Below are positions 1 through 9,868 of a DNA stretch of 50,942 nucleotides, in pieces (position 1 is the stretch's first letter; each line of letters starts with the position of its first letter). This DNA comes from Mycolicibacterium iranicum (GTDB taxonomy: Bacteria; Actinomycetota; Actinomycetes; Mycobacteriales; Mycobacteriaceae), in NCBI RefSeq assembly GCF_002101705.1, contig NZ_LQPC01000010.1, positions 1 to 50,942 of the forward strand, written 5' to 3'. The position numbers and the translations under genes were made by a program. Under the pieces are notes generated by a model. It saw only the letters and a program-made list of their open reading frames with translations. It did no database searches and was not told where the DNA came from.

Positions 1-14
1 TGGATCCGGCTCCG

Positions 15-938
15 GTGACGCGGGTTCCGTCGTTGGGTCGGGCGGCTGCTGGTGTGGATCGGGATCGGTTGTTGACGGTGCGGGTGCAGCCGCGGGTGGT
101 GCCGGTGGCGCCGTCGTCGCCGTCCTCGCCGGTGGTGCCTGAGGCGATTGGTTATGCGGGTTCGTTGACGTTGACACGCCGTGATCTGGAATTGCAGGCG
201 ACCTACGGCGACCCAGCCAAGGCAGCCAGGTACTGGCAGAAGCAGAATTCGGGTGACTGTGTGCTGATGTCGGTGGCCGGCGTCATCGGGATCCTCACGG
301 GCAAGGCCCCGACCGAACCTCAAATCGTTTACCGCGCGATGAACCTGCTCAGCGTTCGATCGCAATTCGCGGGCAAGATGATGTACCGCGGCATGCGCGA
401 TAACTCGAAGGGCGCCTTTTACGAGGATGCACGTAATCTCTTAAAGGAGTACGGCATCGACTCCAAAGAGCCTCATCGGTTCGGCACTTGGGGCAATCCG
501 GACATGGCCTATGCGGACGAGGCTCTGGAGAAGCTCAAGTCAGATCTTGCCGATCCCGACAAGGCCATCATCGCGTCGGTCTACAGCCAGATCTTGTACT
601 ACAAGGCGATTACCGGGTATCGAGTCAGCCCGCCGGAGCCGGGCCACCTCTCGAATCACGCCTTGGTGGTGACCGGCTACGACACCGAGACCGACACTGT
701 CATCGTCAACGATTCCGCAATGTCATGGCTGAACTCCGAAGGCAAGCCATGGGGGCAGGGGTGGCGAATTCCTCGCGAAGTGTTCATGGAGGCGTGGAGC
801 AAAAGCAGTTTCATGACTGTAGTCGCCGAACGGCCCGATAACCCGACGATTCCGCCGTCGGCATGGAAGAACCTGCAGCCTCGCCGCGACTCCGTAGCGC
901 TGACCACTGCGAAAGAGACGCCGCGTCGGTCGCGGTAG
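15..938 (+). CDS. C39-like papain-fold cysteine peptidase, 5' end probably outside window
   Basis: The protein has a Pro/Val-rich N-terminal stretch (residues 1-45) and then a domain resembling peptidase family C39. The likely nucleophile is Cys82 in SGDCVLMS, with Gln75/Gln77 before it as oxyanion candidates, His215 in SNHALVV and Asp233 in VNDSAM. This Cys-His-Asp order and spacing is what the papain-like fold predicts. The GTG at 15 has no convincing ribosome site and the frame is open back to base 3, so the true start and any signal peptide probably lie upstream. A related but degenerate copy follows directly. The substrate is unknown. The family assignment is by motif only; a bacteriocin-type processing role is not supported because no ABC transporter domain is present. 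Confidence 0.6.
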   Translation: MTRVPSLGRAAAGVDRDRLLTVRVQPRVVPVAPSSPSSPVVPEAIGYAGSLTLTRRDLELQATYGDPAKAARYWQKQNSGDCVLMSVAGVIGILTGKAPTEPQIVYRAMNLLSVRSQFAGKMMYRGMRDNSKGAFYEDARNLLKEYGIDSKEPHRFGTWGNPDMAYADEALEKLKSDLADPDKAIIASVYSQILYYKAITGYRVSPPEPGHLSNHALVVTGYDTETDTVIVNDSAMSWLNSEGKPWGQGWRIPREVFMEAWSKSSFMTVVAERPDNPTIPPSAWKNLQPRRDSVALTTAKETPRRSR

Positions 939-958
939 TCCCGATCGAAATCACAGCC

Positions 959-1510
959 ATGGACAGTGTCTTACTCGTAGTCGCGACGACGATCGGTCGA
1001 CTCAGGGGTGCGGCGCCTCGCGAGGCTCGAATCGTCTACGAGGCCATGAACAGTCCGAGTGTGAGCAAGCCGGGCAGGAAGATGTACCGGGGTCTGAGAA
1101 CCGATGACACCGTGTCGATCGACGATGCGCGTGTCCTGTTGCAACAGCACGGAATTGGATCGGTTGCCACGACCTACGACACCGGTGCACAAGCTCTGCG
1201 GGCTTTGAGCGACGCTCTCGTCGATGACTCGAAGGTCGCGATCGTCCCTGTCGAGGGCGGTCACGCGGTGGTGGCCGCCGTGGACTCCCGGTCTCATACC
1301 GTCCGGTTCGACCACAGCTACCCGGCGGCCGCGGTAAGCGGTTCGCTGCCGCGCGAACTCTCATTCGACGGTTTCGTGAGCTCTTGGGGCGCAGCGCGAT
1401 TCGGGCTTGTCGTCGCCGAACTGGCCGGCGAAACCGCCTCCCCGCCGAAGCCGTGGACCACGCTGGGTCCTCGCCGCGAGGCGGCCCGGCGCCGAGGGGT
1501 GGTCAAGTAG
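959..1510 (+). CDS. Degenerate C39-like paralogue lacking catalytic residues
   Basis: This ORF aligns by eye with residues 80-300 of the preceding protein: DSVLLVVATTIG matches DCVLMSVAGVIG, ARIVYEAMN matches PQIVYRAMN, and both end in a proline/arginine-rich tail. The nucleophilic Cys is Ser3 here and the Gln position is lost. The His is kept (His102), but the residue aligned with the catalytic Asp is His. A middle segment is shorter. The frame is open back to 863, inside the previous gene, but that extension shows no homology to the paralogue's N-terminus, so ATG 959 is chosen; no strong ribosome site is seen at either start. It may be a non-catalytic binding protein or a decaying duplicate. 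It is a working open frame of 183 codons without internal stops. Confidence 0.5.
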   Translation: MDSVLLVVATTIGRLRGAAPREARIVYEAMNSPSVSKPGRKMYRGLRTDDTVSIDDARVLLQQHGIGSVATTYDTGAQALRALSDALVDDSKVAIVPVEGGHAVVAAVDSRSHTVRFDHSYPAAAVSGSLPRELSFDGFVSSWGAARFGLVVAELAGETASPPKPWTTLGPRREAARRRGVVK

Positions 1511-1908
1511 CTGGCGCTACCACATATTCGTTTGCTGTGTGCACGGCGGAGTTAGCCAAACGGCGATCTTTCGGTTAGGCCGGGCTCAACAGATGGCGAT
1601 GCTCGGTCAGTGCCGTCGATTCGTCCGACCATGAGATGCTCAGCACCAAATCGACTGCATAATCAACTGGCGTTCAACAGATTTAATCCCAATCTGCACG
1701 TCGCTAGACATGCTGTCTCTTTCGTCTCAGTGCTGCCCAAGGCCAAGAATGCGTCTCGCTGGATCGCTGTTCATGAAATATTCGGCAGCAATATTCGCAT
1801 TTGCAGGACACATTGCTGAAAGCAGCCATACATTCTTCCTAACCCAGGAATTTTGGGGGCTTCACGTGCATCGCCAGGGGGCGGTCCGGAAAAACGGAGG
1901 GGTACCAA
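1511..1908. other. Gene-free stretch, relatively AT-rich
   Basis: No supported gene lies in these 398 bases. Roughly 1640-1860 is clearly richer in A/T than its surroundings and includes two copies of AATATTCG about 13 bp apart near 1780. This is a plausible promoter region for the glycine-rich protein that follows, but no -35/-10 pair is convincing. Confidence 0.4.
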
Positions 1909-3378
1909 GTGGGTAGACACCGCATGGCTCGGGAATCACATTCGTCGAAGGGTTCGGTCGCTCGCTATCTCGCGGCCGGCGTCTTCGGATCCGCGATGGT
2001 CGGGGCCGGCGTGGCGCTCGCGGCCGCGCCTGACACCGAGGTCACGACGCCGGTCGAGATGGAGGTGGAGCTGCTGTCGACGGAGTCGACTGCTCCCGAA
2101 TGCCTTTCCGGCAGCGTCACTGCGGACGGCTGTGGATCCTTCGTCGGGTCGAGCGGCGCACCGACACCTCTGGCCCTCGCGTCTGCCAACCCCGTCCTGC
2201 GCCCCATCATCGGGCCCGGCGGCTGGCTGATCGGCAACGGCCTCGATGCCGCCGAGGATTGCGAAGGCAACGCGTGCCGCGGCGGCGACGGCGGCCTGCT
2301 GTGGGGTAACGGCGGCGACGGGCGCTACGGCTACGACGGCGGCAATGCGGGCTTCCTGTTCGGCGATGGCGGCGACGGTGGTGGCGGTCTCGACGCCTTC
2401 TACCGCGAGGGCACGGGGGAGAAGCTTGCCGCCACCGACGGCGGGCGCGGTGGTCGTGGTGGCTTCCTGTTCGGCAACGGCGGTAACGGTGGCGACGGCG
2501 GGTCCGACGAGAACCTGTTGGATGCGGATGACCCGGAGGACAACGACGCCGAGGGCGCCAAGGGTGGCAACGGAGGTGGCGGCGGCCTGCTCGGCGGCGA
2601 AGGCGGAGACGCCGGATGGGGCGGGGATGCCCACTCGTTCAACGGCGACGCATACGCGGGAGACGGCGGTGTGGGTGGCTCGGCTTCGATGGGTAGCGGC
2701 GGCTGGGGCGGTGACGGGGGCAACGCCGAGTCCGAATACGGCAGCGCCTATGGCGGTTGGGGCGGCAACGGCGGCATCTCGGTCAACGGCAACGGCGGCA
2801 ATGGCGGCTGGGGCGGCGACGCCGCAGCGTACGAAGACGGCGAAGAAGCTGTTGCCGGCGACGGCGGCAAGGGTGGCGCGACCACCATCGGCGACGGTGG
2901 TGATGGCGGTAACGGCGGGTATGGCAATCCCGACGACGATGCCGATGCCAGCGGCGGTTTTGGTGGCAACGGTGGTTCCACGCTCGTCGGCATTGGCGGT
3001 CACGGCGGCGCCGGCGGTGACGCCGCCCCGATAAATGGCAACGGCGAAGGAGGCAAAGGCGGCAACGGTGGCAACGCCGGTCTCGCGGGAACCGGAGGTG
3101 ACGGCGGCGCCGGCGGCGAGGCCTACGTCTTCGGCGACGAAGAGGGCGAATCCGACGGCGACGCCACCGGTGGCGATGGCGGCAACGGTGGCCGCGGCGG
3201 GTTCGTCGCGGGCGAGGGCGGCGACGGCGGTGACGGGGGTGACGCGACCGTGCCTGATGCCGGCACCGGATCCCCGAGCGCAGGCGTCGGTGGCATCGGC
3301 GGTTCCGGCGGACTGGCGGGTACCCGCGGCGACGACGGCGCGGATGGCACGGCCGGCCGCGAAAGCGACGACGATTAA
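1909..3378 (+). CDS. Secreted glycine-rich PGRS-like protein without a PE domain
   Basis: The 489-residue protein starts at GTG 1909, preceded by GGAGGGG at a good distance. Residues about 15-45 form a signal peptide (RYLAAGVFGSAMVGAGVALAAA), followed by a Thr/Glu-rich linker with two Cys. The motif PGGWLIGNG opens a long Gly-Gly-X region of GNGGDGG/GGNGG/GGDGG blocks reaching the C-terminus. The entry motif and repeats are those of mycobacterial PGRS domains, but the ~100-residue helical PE domain normally required for ESX-5 export is absent and a Sec-type signal takes its place. Acidic segments (e.g. DADDPEDNDAEG, FGDEEGESDGD) interrupt the glycine blocks at intervals. Surface or cell-wall location is inferred. 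Function is unknown; calcium binding by Asp/Gly loops is possible. Confidence 0.75.
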   Translation: MGRHRMARESHSSKGSVARYLAAGVFGSAMVGAGVALAAAPDTEVTTPVEMEVELLSTESTAPECLSGSVTADGCGSFVGSSGAPTPLALASANPVLRPIIGPGGWLIGNGLDAAEDCEGNACRGGDGGLLWGNGGDGRYGYDGGNAGFLFGDGGDGGGGLDAFYREGTGEKLAATDGGRGGRGGFLFGNGGNGGDGGSDENLLDADDPEDNDAEGAKGGNGGGGGLLGGEGGDAGWGGDAHSFNGDAYAGDGGVGGSASMGSGGWGGDGGNAESEYGSAYGGWGGNGGISVNGNGGNGGWGGDAAAYEDGEEAVAGDGGKGGATTIGDGGDGGNGGYGNPDDDADASGGFGGNGGSTLVGIGGHGGAGGDAAPINGNGEGGKGGNGGNAGLAGTGGDGGAGGEAYVFGDEEGESDGDATGGDGGNGGRGGFVAGEGGDGGDGGDATVPDAGTGSPSAGVGGIGGSGGLAGTRGDDGADGTAGRESDDD

Positions 3379-3384
3379 CAGGTG

Positions 3385-3439
3385 ACGACACGACCTCCGG
3401 GTGAAGGGCCGACCCCTTCCCCGGAGGTCTCGTCGTTTT
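3385..3439 (+). terminator. Rho-independent terminator after PGRS-like gene
   Basis: The arms ACGACACGACCTCCGGG and CCCGGAGGTCTCGTCGT pair with two mismatches around a loop that itself can pair (AAGGG/CCCTT). The right arm ends in TTTT. It starts 6 bp after the stop codon. Confidence 0.75.
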
Positions 3440-3500
3440 CTGGGGCAAAACTCCCGGTGGGCCGAACCTGTCTGCGGTCAGCGGTAAGTTTGGGTGCGAC

Positions 3501-5852
3501 ATGAGTGTGCACGTGACCCTGAACGACGCGAACCTCCTTAAAGAGGATGCCAGGCCGATGTCCGGCGACGACCTTCTCGAAGGCCTCAATTCTCAGCAGC
3601 GCCAGGCGGTGCTGCACGAAGGCTCACCGCTGCTGATCGTGGCGGGCGCAGGCTCGGGGAAGACGGCTGTGCTGACCCGCCGCATCGCCTACCTACTGGC
3701 ATCCCGGGAGGTCGGCGTAGGCCAGGTGCTGGCCATCACATTCACCAACAAGGCCGCCGCCGAGATGCGCGAGCGGGTGGTCGGGTTGGTGGGGCCGCGG
3801 GCGCGCAACATGTGGGTGTCGACGTTCCACTCGACGTGTGTGCGGATCCTGCGCAATCAGGCCTCACTGTTGCCCGGCCTGAACTCCAACTTCTCGATCT
3901 ACGACGCTGACGATTCGCGGCGCCTGCTGATGATGATCGGCAAGGACATGGGGCTCGACACCAAGCGGCATTCGCCCCGGCTGCTGGCCAACGGCATCTC
4001 CAACCTGAAGAACGAATTGATCGGACCGGAGCAGGCCGCGGCCGAGGCCTCCGAGGCCGAGGACGATCTCGCCCGCATCATCGCCGAGGTGTACGGCGAG
4101 TACCAGCGCAGACTGCGCGCCGCCAACGCGTTGGATTTCGACGATCTCATCGGTGAGACAGTCGCTGTGCTGCAAGCCTTTCCGCAGATCGCCCAGTATT
4201 ACCGGCGCCGGTTCCGGCACATCCTGGTCGACGAATACCAGGACACCAACCATGCCCAGTACGTTCTGGTGCGCGAATTGGTGGGCACCGAGACGGTCGA
4301 CGGTCTGGCACCGGCCGAGCTGTGTGTCGTCGGCGACGCCGACCAGTCGATCTACGCCTTCCGCGGTGCGACGATCCGCAACATCGAGGACTTCGAGCGC
4401 GACTTTCCCAACGCCACAACCATTCTGCTCGAACAGAACTACCGGTCCACGCAGAACATCTTGAACGCCGCGAACGCGGTGATCGCCCGCAATGCCGGTA
4501 GGCGGGAGAAGCGGCTGTGGACCGATGCAGGCGAAGGTGAGCTGATCGTCGGGTATGTCGCCGACAACGAACACGACGAGGCGCGTTTCATCGCACAGGA
4601 AATCGACGCGCTGTCCGACTCGATCCCGGACTTCTCCTACAACGACGTCGCCGTTTTCTATCGCACCAACAACTCGTCGCGCGCGATCGAAGAAGTCTTC
4701 ATCCGCGCCGGCATACCGTACAAAGTCGTTGGCGGAGTGCGCTTCTACGAGCGCAGGGAGATTCGCGACATCGTCGCCTACCTGCGAGTCCTGGACAACC
4801 CCGGCGACTCGGTGAGCATGAGGCGCATCCTCAACACCCCGCGCCGCGGTATTGGTGACCGCGCCGAGGCGTGCGTGGCGGTGTACGCGGAGAACACCGG
4901 CTCCAACTTCAACGATGCGCTGGTTGCCGCTGCAGAGGGCAAGGTCCCGATGCTCAACACCAGGTCGGAGAAGCAGATCGCCGGCTTCGTCGCCCTGCTC
5001 GACGAATTGCGCGGTGGCCTCGACGGTGAACTGGGCGACCTCGTCGAGACCGTTCTCGACCGCACCGGCTACCGCGCCGAACTCGAGGCATCCAACGACC
5101 CGCAGGACCTTGCCCGGCTCGACAACCTCAACGAGTTGGTCAGCGTCGCACACGAATTCAGTACCGACCTGGCGAACGCGAAAGCCCTCGCCGAAGAGGA
5201 AACCGACCTCCAGGACGAGGACGTTCCCGACACCGGTGTGCTCGCCGCATTCCTGGAGCGGGTCTCCCTCGTCGCCGACGCCGACGACATCCCCGAACAC
5301 GGGTCGGGCGTGGTGACGATGATGACGCTGCACACCGCGAAGGGGCTGGAGTTCCCGCTGGTCTTCGTGACCGGATGGGAGGACGGCATGTTCCCGCACA
5401 TGCGCGCTCTCGGCGACCCGATGGAACTCTCGGAGGAGCGGCGGCTGGCCTACGTGGGGATCACCCGCGCCCGACAACGCCTCTACCTGAGCCGGGCCAA
5501 GGTCCGCTCGTCGTGGGGCCAGCCGATGCTCAACCCGGAATCCCGATTTCTGCGCGAGATTCCGCAGGAGCTCATCAACTGGCGCCGTACCGAGGCTCCG
5601 TCGTCGTACTCCGCACCTGTGGGCAACGCGGGCCGGTACGGCACGCCGCGTCCGTCCCCGTCACGGCCGGCTGCCGCGAAACGGCCTCTGATCGTCTTGG
5701 AGCCGGGCGATCGCGTCACTCACGACAAGTACGGTCTCGGCCGCGTTGAAGAGGTCTCCGGCGCCGGGGAGTCCGCGATGTCGCTGATCGACTTCGGCAG
5801 CGCCGGTCGGGTGAAGCTGATGCACAACCACGCGCCCATCAGCAAGCTCTGA
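3501..5852 (+). CDS. uvrD1: ATP-dependent DNA helicase UvrD1/PcrA
   Basis: Superfamily 1A 3'-5' helicase acting in nucleotide excision repair and repair coupled to transcription. Visible motifs are the Q motif LNSQQRQAV (29-37), Walker A AGAGSGKT (48-55), motif Ia ITFTNKAAAEMR, Walker B ILVDEYQDT with Asp244-Glu245, motif III VVGDADQSIYAFRGA, motif IV EQNYRST, motif V TAKGLEFPLVFVTGWEDGMFPH and motif VI YVGITRAR. The C-terminal ~50 residues (PGDRVTHDKYGLGRVEEV) form the Tudor-like domain that contacts RNA polymerase. Length (783 aa) fits the mycobacterial enzyme (771 in M. tuberculosis, from memory). The N-terminus MSVH matches that orthologue, favouring ATG 3501 over ATG 3558, which has a better ribosome site. 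It ends one base before the convergent neighbour. Confidence 0.96.
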   Translation: MSVHVTLNDANLLKEDARPMSGDDLLEGLNSQQRQAVLHEGSPLLIVAGAGSGKTAVLTRRIAYLLASREVGVGQVLAITFTNKAAAEMRERVVGLVGPRARNMWVSTFHSTCVRILRNQASLLPGLNSNFSIYDADDSRRLLMMIGKDMGLDTKRHSPRLLANGISNLKNELIGPEQAAAEASEAEDDLARIIAEVYGEYQRRLRAANALDFDDLIGETVAVLQAFPQIAQYYRRRFRHILVDEYQDTNHAQYVLVRELVGTETVDGLAPAELCVVGDADQSIYAFRGATIRNIEDFERDFPNATTILLEQNYRSTQNILNAANAVIARNAGRREKRLWTDAGEGELIVGYVADNEHDEARFIAQEIDALSDSIPDFSYNDVAVFYRTNNSSRAIEEVFIRAGIPYKVVGGVRFYERREIRDIVAYLRVLDNPGDSVSMRRILNTPRRGIGDRAEACVAVYAENTGSNFNDALVAAAEGKVPMLNTRSEKQIAGFVALLDELRGGLDGELGDLVETVLDRTGYRAELEASNDPQDLARLDNLNELVSVAHEFSTDLANAKALAEEETDLQDEDVPDTGVLAAFLERVSLVADADDIPEHGSGVVTMMTLHTAKGLEFPLVFVTGWEDGMFPHMRALGDPMELSEERRLAYVGITRARQRLYLSRAKVRSSWGQPMLNPESRFLREIPQELINWRRTEAPSSYSAPVGNAGRYGTPRPSPSRPAAAKRPLIVLEPGDRVTHDKYGLGRVEEVSGAGESAMSLIDFGSAGRVKLMHNHAPISKL

Positions 5853-5853
5853 A

Positions 5854-6468
5854 TCAGTCCGTGCGGGCCCACCGCGCCGTCGCGGGCAATGCCGCAAGGA
5901 CGATGGCCGTGAGCGGCAGCAGCGGCAACGCGTAGACCGGCGCGGGCAGCTTCGCGCCGGCGACGAACAAGCTCGCGAAGATGAGCACGGCGATCACCGC
6001 TCCGACGACGATCAGCAGTCGCGCGGTCCGTCGGCGCAACAACAGCGCGACGACGCCGCTGATGGATGCCGCGGCTGACACGGCAGCGAGGAAGCCGACG
6101 GCAACGCAGAACAGAGGATCGGTAGCCCACCACCCGGTGATCAGGTCGGTGGCGATCACGCCGCTGGCCCAGCCGGACAGGATGCTCAGGACCGCGGTGG
6201 CAATGGCCGATCGTGGATCACTCCGAGCGCTGCGTGGCGGTCCGACGGCGATGGGTTTGGCCCGCGGAACGTATTGGGTAATTGGTTCTACGACGACGGG
6301 CTGGGCCCCGGTGGGATGACGCCGCAAGATGCTTGTCGGCGGGTCGGCATTGGCCGGTAGGGGAAGGGGATGCGAGCCGGTATTCAGCGGCGCGCGGCGC
6401 AGAATCCGGGTGCTGGTGTCGTCCTGCTCTGAGGACGGGTCGGTTTCAGGAGGTGGATCGCTGGCCAC
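5854..6468 (-). CDS. Proline-rich membrane protein of unknown function
   Basis: The 204-residue protein has a hydrophilic Pro/Thr/Arg-rich cytoplasmic N-terminus (about 1-85, with ILRR repeated twice) and then four likely membrane helices (about 88-110, 118-140, 148-170, 178-195). The GTG start at 6468 follows the TGA of the upstream M23 peptidase gene without a gap, so the two are probably translationally coupled in one transcript. That link suggests an envelope-related role. I do not recognise a named family. Confidence 0.7.
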   Translation of the reverse strand: MASDPPPETDPSSEQDDTSTRILRRAPLNTGSHPLPLPANADPPTSILRRHPTGAQPVVVEPITQYVPRAKPIAVGPPRSARSDPRSAIATAVLSILSGWASGVIATDLITGWWATDPLFCVAVGFLAAVSAAASISGVVALLLRRRTARLLIVVGAVIAVLIFASLFVAGAKLPAPVYALPLLPLTAIVLAALPATARWARTD

Positions 6469-7524
6469 TCAGCCAACGTAGCCGCCGGGGGACAGCCCCC
6501 GCTTGGCCAGCCAGCCGACCGGATCGACTCGGTCGGTGCCGTTGAGGTGGACCTCGAAGTGGCAGTGGGGGCCGGTGGAATTGCCGGTGTTGCCCATCTT
6601 GGCGATCTGGTCACCGGCCATCACGCGCTCACCGACGGTGACGAGGATGGAGCTGTTGTGCCCGTAGAGGGTGACCGTGCCGTCAGCGTGACGCAGTTTC
6701 ACCAGGTTCCCGTAGCCGCCCTCCGAACCCGCGGCGATGACGACGCCGTCGGCGGCAGCCAGAATGGGCGTGCCGATCGCGTTGGCGATGTCGATGCCCG
6801 CGTGCAGCACGCCCCACCGATATCCGAAGCCGGACGTCCACACACCGGTGGTCGGCATGACGAACTGCGGCTTGGTCAGCCTGGCCTCGCGCTCGGCGCG
6901 CTCCTGCGCGAACGCGGCAGCCTTGGTGATCTCCTCGGCGTGGATCGCCGAGTTCGAGGCCGGGGCCACGGAGACGATCTGCATGCCGTCCACGGAACCG
7001 GTGACGACGGTGCCATCGCCGAGCGTGGTCTGGTCGGAGGCGAGCACCGTCTCGGCGGGAGCCTTCGCGGTGTTGTTGGTCATCGTGTAGGCGCCGGCCG
7101 CCGTTGCTCCCACGGCCATCGCCGCCACTACGAGCCGACCCTTAACGGGCACTTCAGGCTTGCGATGCGCGCCTTTGCGGCCGCGCATGTCGATGATGTC
7201 CGTCTTTGCTGTGCCGTCGCTGACGTCGGTATGACTGTCGCGGTAGGCGCGATCGGAAGCGCGGCGCCCCTCGCTCGGCTCCGCGCGGAACTCCGTGGGC
7301 ACAACCAGACGAAGCGGGGTCAGATCGTCGGTGTCGTGCAGATCGTCGAGCTCGGGCGCGTAGATGACTTGCGTGTCGCGGTCAAAAGCCGCGTGCGACA
7401 GGAACTCCAGGTCGTCAAAGCCGCCGAGGTCACCGAACTCGTTGAACGGGATGATGTCGGTGACTTCTGAAGGGCCAGGCGCCGCTAAGGCCTCGCGGGA
7501 ACGAGGCAAACGATGCTGAGGCAA
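6469..7524 (-). CDS. M23 (LytM-type) peptidase, membrane-anchored
   Basis: The protein resembles M. tuberculosis Rv0950c. It has a long acidic cytoplasmic N-terminus (1-128), one transmembrane helix (130-147), a linker and a C-terminal LytM domain (222-345). Zinc ligands His241 and Asp245 (HAGID) and His322 (HCH), and catalytic His289 (YGHN) and His320, are all present, so activity against peptidoglycan cross-links is expected, unlike degenerate LytM activators. The start is TTG 7524 with AAGGA about 10 nt upstream. It is divergent from sucC and shares that 263-bp intergenic region, which contains a CRP-like site and a likely promoter at 7568-7595. Confidence 0.88.
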   Translation of the reverse strand: MPQHRLPRSREALAAPGPSEVTDIIPFNEFGDLGGFDDLEFLSHAAFDRDTQVIYAPELDDLHDTDDLTPLRLVVPTEFRAEPSEGRRASDRAYRDSHTDVSDGTAKTDIIDMRGRKGAHRKPEVPVKGRLVVAAMAVGATAAGAYTMTNNTAKAPAETVLASDQTTLGDGTVVTGSVDGMQIVSVAPASNSAIHAEEITKAAAFAQERAEREARLTKPQFVMPTTGVWTSGFGYRWGVLHAGIDIANAIGTPILAAADGVVIAAGSEGGYGNLVKLRHADGTVTLYGHNSSILVTVGERVMAGDQIAKMGNTGNSTGPHCHFEVHLNGTDRVDPVGWLAKRGLSPGGYVG

Positions 7525-7567
7525 CCTGAAACGTCCTTAATGTCCGGGGAGTCATCGTGACCAGTCC

Positions 7568-7595
7568 GTTATATAGACCACAGGACGTTAACCAA
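7568..7595 (-). promoter_or_regulatory. Candidate SigA-type promoter of the M23 peptidase gene
   Basis: On the minus strand TTGGTT (7590-7595) and TATAAC (7568-7573) are separated by 16 bp. Initiation near 7560 would give a leader of about 36 nt. Confidence 0.45.
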
Positions 7596-7639
7596 ATTCC
7601 AATCCTGGTGGCAACCCGAGACCTTATTCCAAGCACGAA

Positions 7640-7655
7640 TGTGACTTGAATCACG
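7640..7655. promoter_or_regulatory. CRP-type operator between M23 peptidase and sucC
   Basis: TGTGA-CTTGAA-TCACG matches the mycobacterial CRP (Rv3676) consensus TGTGAN6TCACR at every defined position. It lies about 130 bp upstream of sucC and about 115 bp upstream of the M23 gene, so it could act on either. Confidence 0.6.
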
Positions 7656-7787
7656 ATGCAGCCCACGGTGAGATCGACCACATGATCGGGGTGCGATGAC
7701 AACGGTTTGCACCCGTGTCGATACAGTCACCCCGAGCCCATCGGGCCGTACCTCTAGCCGCTCACAGACAGGGATGTTCCGGATTCC

Positions 7788-8951
7788 ATGGACCTCTTCG
7801 AGTATCAGGCGAAAGAGCTGTTCGCCAAGCACAACGTTCCCACCACGCCCGGCCGGGTGACCGAATCCGCCGAGGACGCGAAGGCCATCGCCACCGAAAT
7901 CGGCAAGCCCGTCATGGTCAAGGCTCAGGTCAAGGTCGGCGGCCGCGGCAAGGCCGGCGGCGTCAAGTACGCCGCAACCCCTGACGACGCCTTCACCCAC
8001 GCCCAGAACATCCTGGGCCTCGACATCAAGGGTCACGTCGTCAAGAAGCTGCTGGTCGCCGAGGCCAGCGACATCGCCGAGGAGTACTACATCTCCTTCC
8101 TGCTGGACCGCTCCAACCGCACCTACCTCGCAATGTGCTCGGTCGAGGGCGGCATGGAGATCGAAGAGGTAGCAGCCACCAAGCCCGACCGCCTCGCCAA
8201 GGTGCCTGTCAACGCGGTCAAGGGTGTCGATCTGGCATTCGCCCGTGAGATTGCCGAGAAAGGCCACCTGCCGGCCGAGGTGCTCGACGCCGCCGCGGTG
8301 ACGATCCAGAAGCTGTGGGAGGTCTTCACCAAGGAGGACGCCACGCTCGTCGAGGTGAACCCGCTGGTGCGCACGCCTGACGATCAGATCCTGGCGCTCG
8401 ACGGCAAGGTCACACTCGACGCGAACGCCGACTTCCGGCAGCCCGGCCATGCCGACTTCGAGGACAAAGACGCCACCGATCCGCTCGAGCTCAAGGCCAA
8501 GGAGAACGACCTCAACTACGTCAAGCTCGACGGCGAGGTCGGCATCATCGGCAACGGCGCGGGCCTGGTCATGTCCACGCTCGATGTCGTCGCCTACGCC
8601 GGCGAGAAGCACGGCGGCGTCAAGCCCGCCAACTTCCTCGACATCGGCGGTGGCGCCTCGGCCGAGGTGATGGCCAACGGTCTCGACGTCATCCTGGGCG
8701 ACAGCCAGGTCAAGAGCGTGTTCGTCAACGTCTTCGGCGGCATCACCTCGTGTGACGCGGTGGCCAACGGCATCGTCAAGGCGCTGGAGATCCTCGGCGA
8801 CGAGGCCAACAAGCCGCTGGTTGTGCGCCTCGACGGCAACAACGTCGACGAGGGTCGACGCATCCTCGCCGAAGCCAACCACCCGCTGGTCGTACAGGCC
8901 GAAACCATGGACTCCGGCGCCGACAAGGCCGCCGAGCTGGCCAACAAGTAA
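7788..8951 (+). CDS. sucC: Succinyl-CoA synthetase beta subunit
   Basis: The ATP-grasp beta subunit pairs with SucD to convert succinyl-CoA to succinate with nucleotide triphosphate formation in the TCA cycle. The N-terminus [12 protein letters not shown], the nucleotide-binding stretch [17 protein letters not shown], and the C-terminal [10 protein letters not shown] loop that contacts the phosphohistidine are all present. Length of 387 aa equals the M. tuberculosis protein as I recall it. sucD follows after 14 bp with its own ribosome site, forming one operon. The upstream CRP-like site suggests carbon-status control. Confidence 0.97.
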   Translation: MDLFEYQAKELFAKHNVPTTPGRVTESAEDAKAIATEIGKPVMVKAQVKVGGRGKAGGVKYAATPDDAFTHAQNILGLDIKGHVVKKLLVAEASDIAEEYYISFLLDRSNRTYLAMCSVEGGMEIEEVAATKPDRLAKVPVNAVKGVDLAFAREIAEKGHLPAEVLDAAAVTIQKLWEVFTKEDATLVEVNPLVRTPDDQILALDGKVTLDANADFRQPGHADFEDKDATDPLELKAKENDLNYVKLDGEVGIIGNGAGLVMSTLDVVAYAGEKHGGVKPANFLDIGGGASAEVMANGLDVILGDSQVKSVFVNVFGGITSCDAVANGIVKALEILGDEANKPLVVRLDGNNVDEGRRILAEANHPLVVQAETMDSGADKAAELANK

Positions 8952-8965
8952 GGGAGCCAACAACT

Positions 8966-9868
<903 letters not shown>

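Noticed and set aside
863..958. N-terminal extension of the degenerate C39 copy from 863
   Set aside because: It overlaps the previous gene by 76 bp and shows no similarity to the paralogue's N-terminal region.
1936..3003. 355-codon minus-strand frame opposite the glycine-rich gene
   Set aside because: Its Ala/Val/Thr composition is the complement of GGC/GGT glycine codons; the plus frame has a signal peptide and ribosome site.
2270..3360. Dense short repeats that could suggest a CRISPR or satellite array
   Set aside because: They are in-frame GGX codon repeats of a PGRS-like protein with no constant repeat/spacer structure.
3864..5477. 537-codon open frame on the minus strand opposite uvrD1
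   Set aside because: It mirrors the codon structure of a clearly conserved helicase gene; high GC produces such long antisense frames. It has no ribosome site or recognisable domain.
7569..8963. 464-codon minus frame opposite sucC
   Set aside because: Antisense shadow of a conserved enzyme gene.
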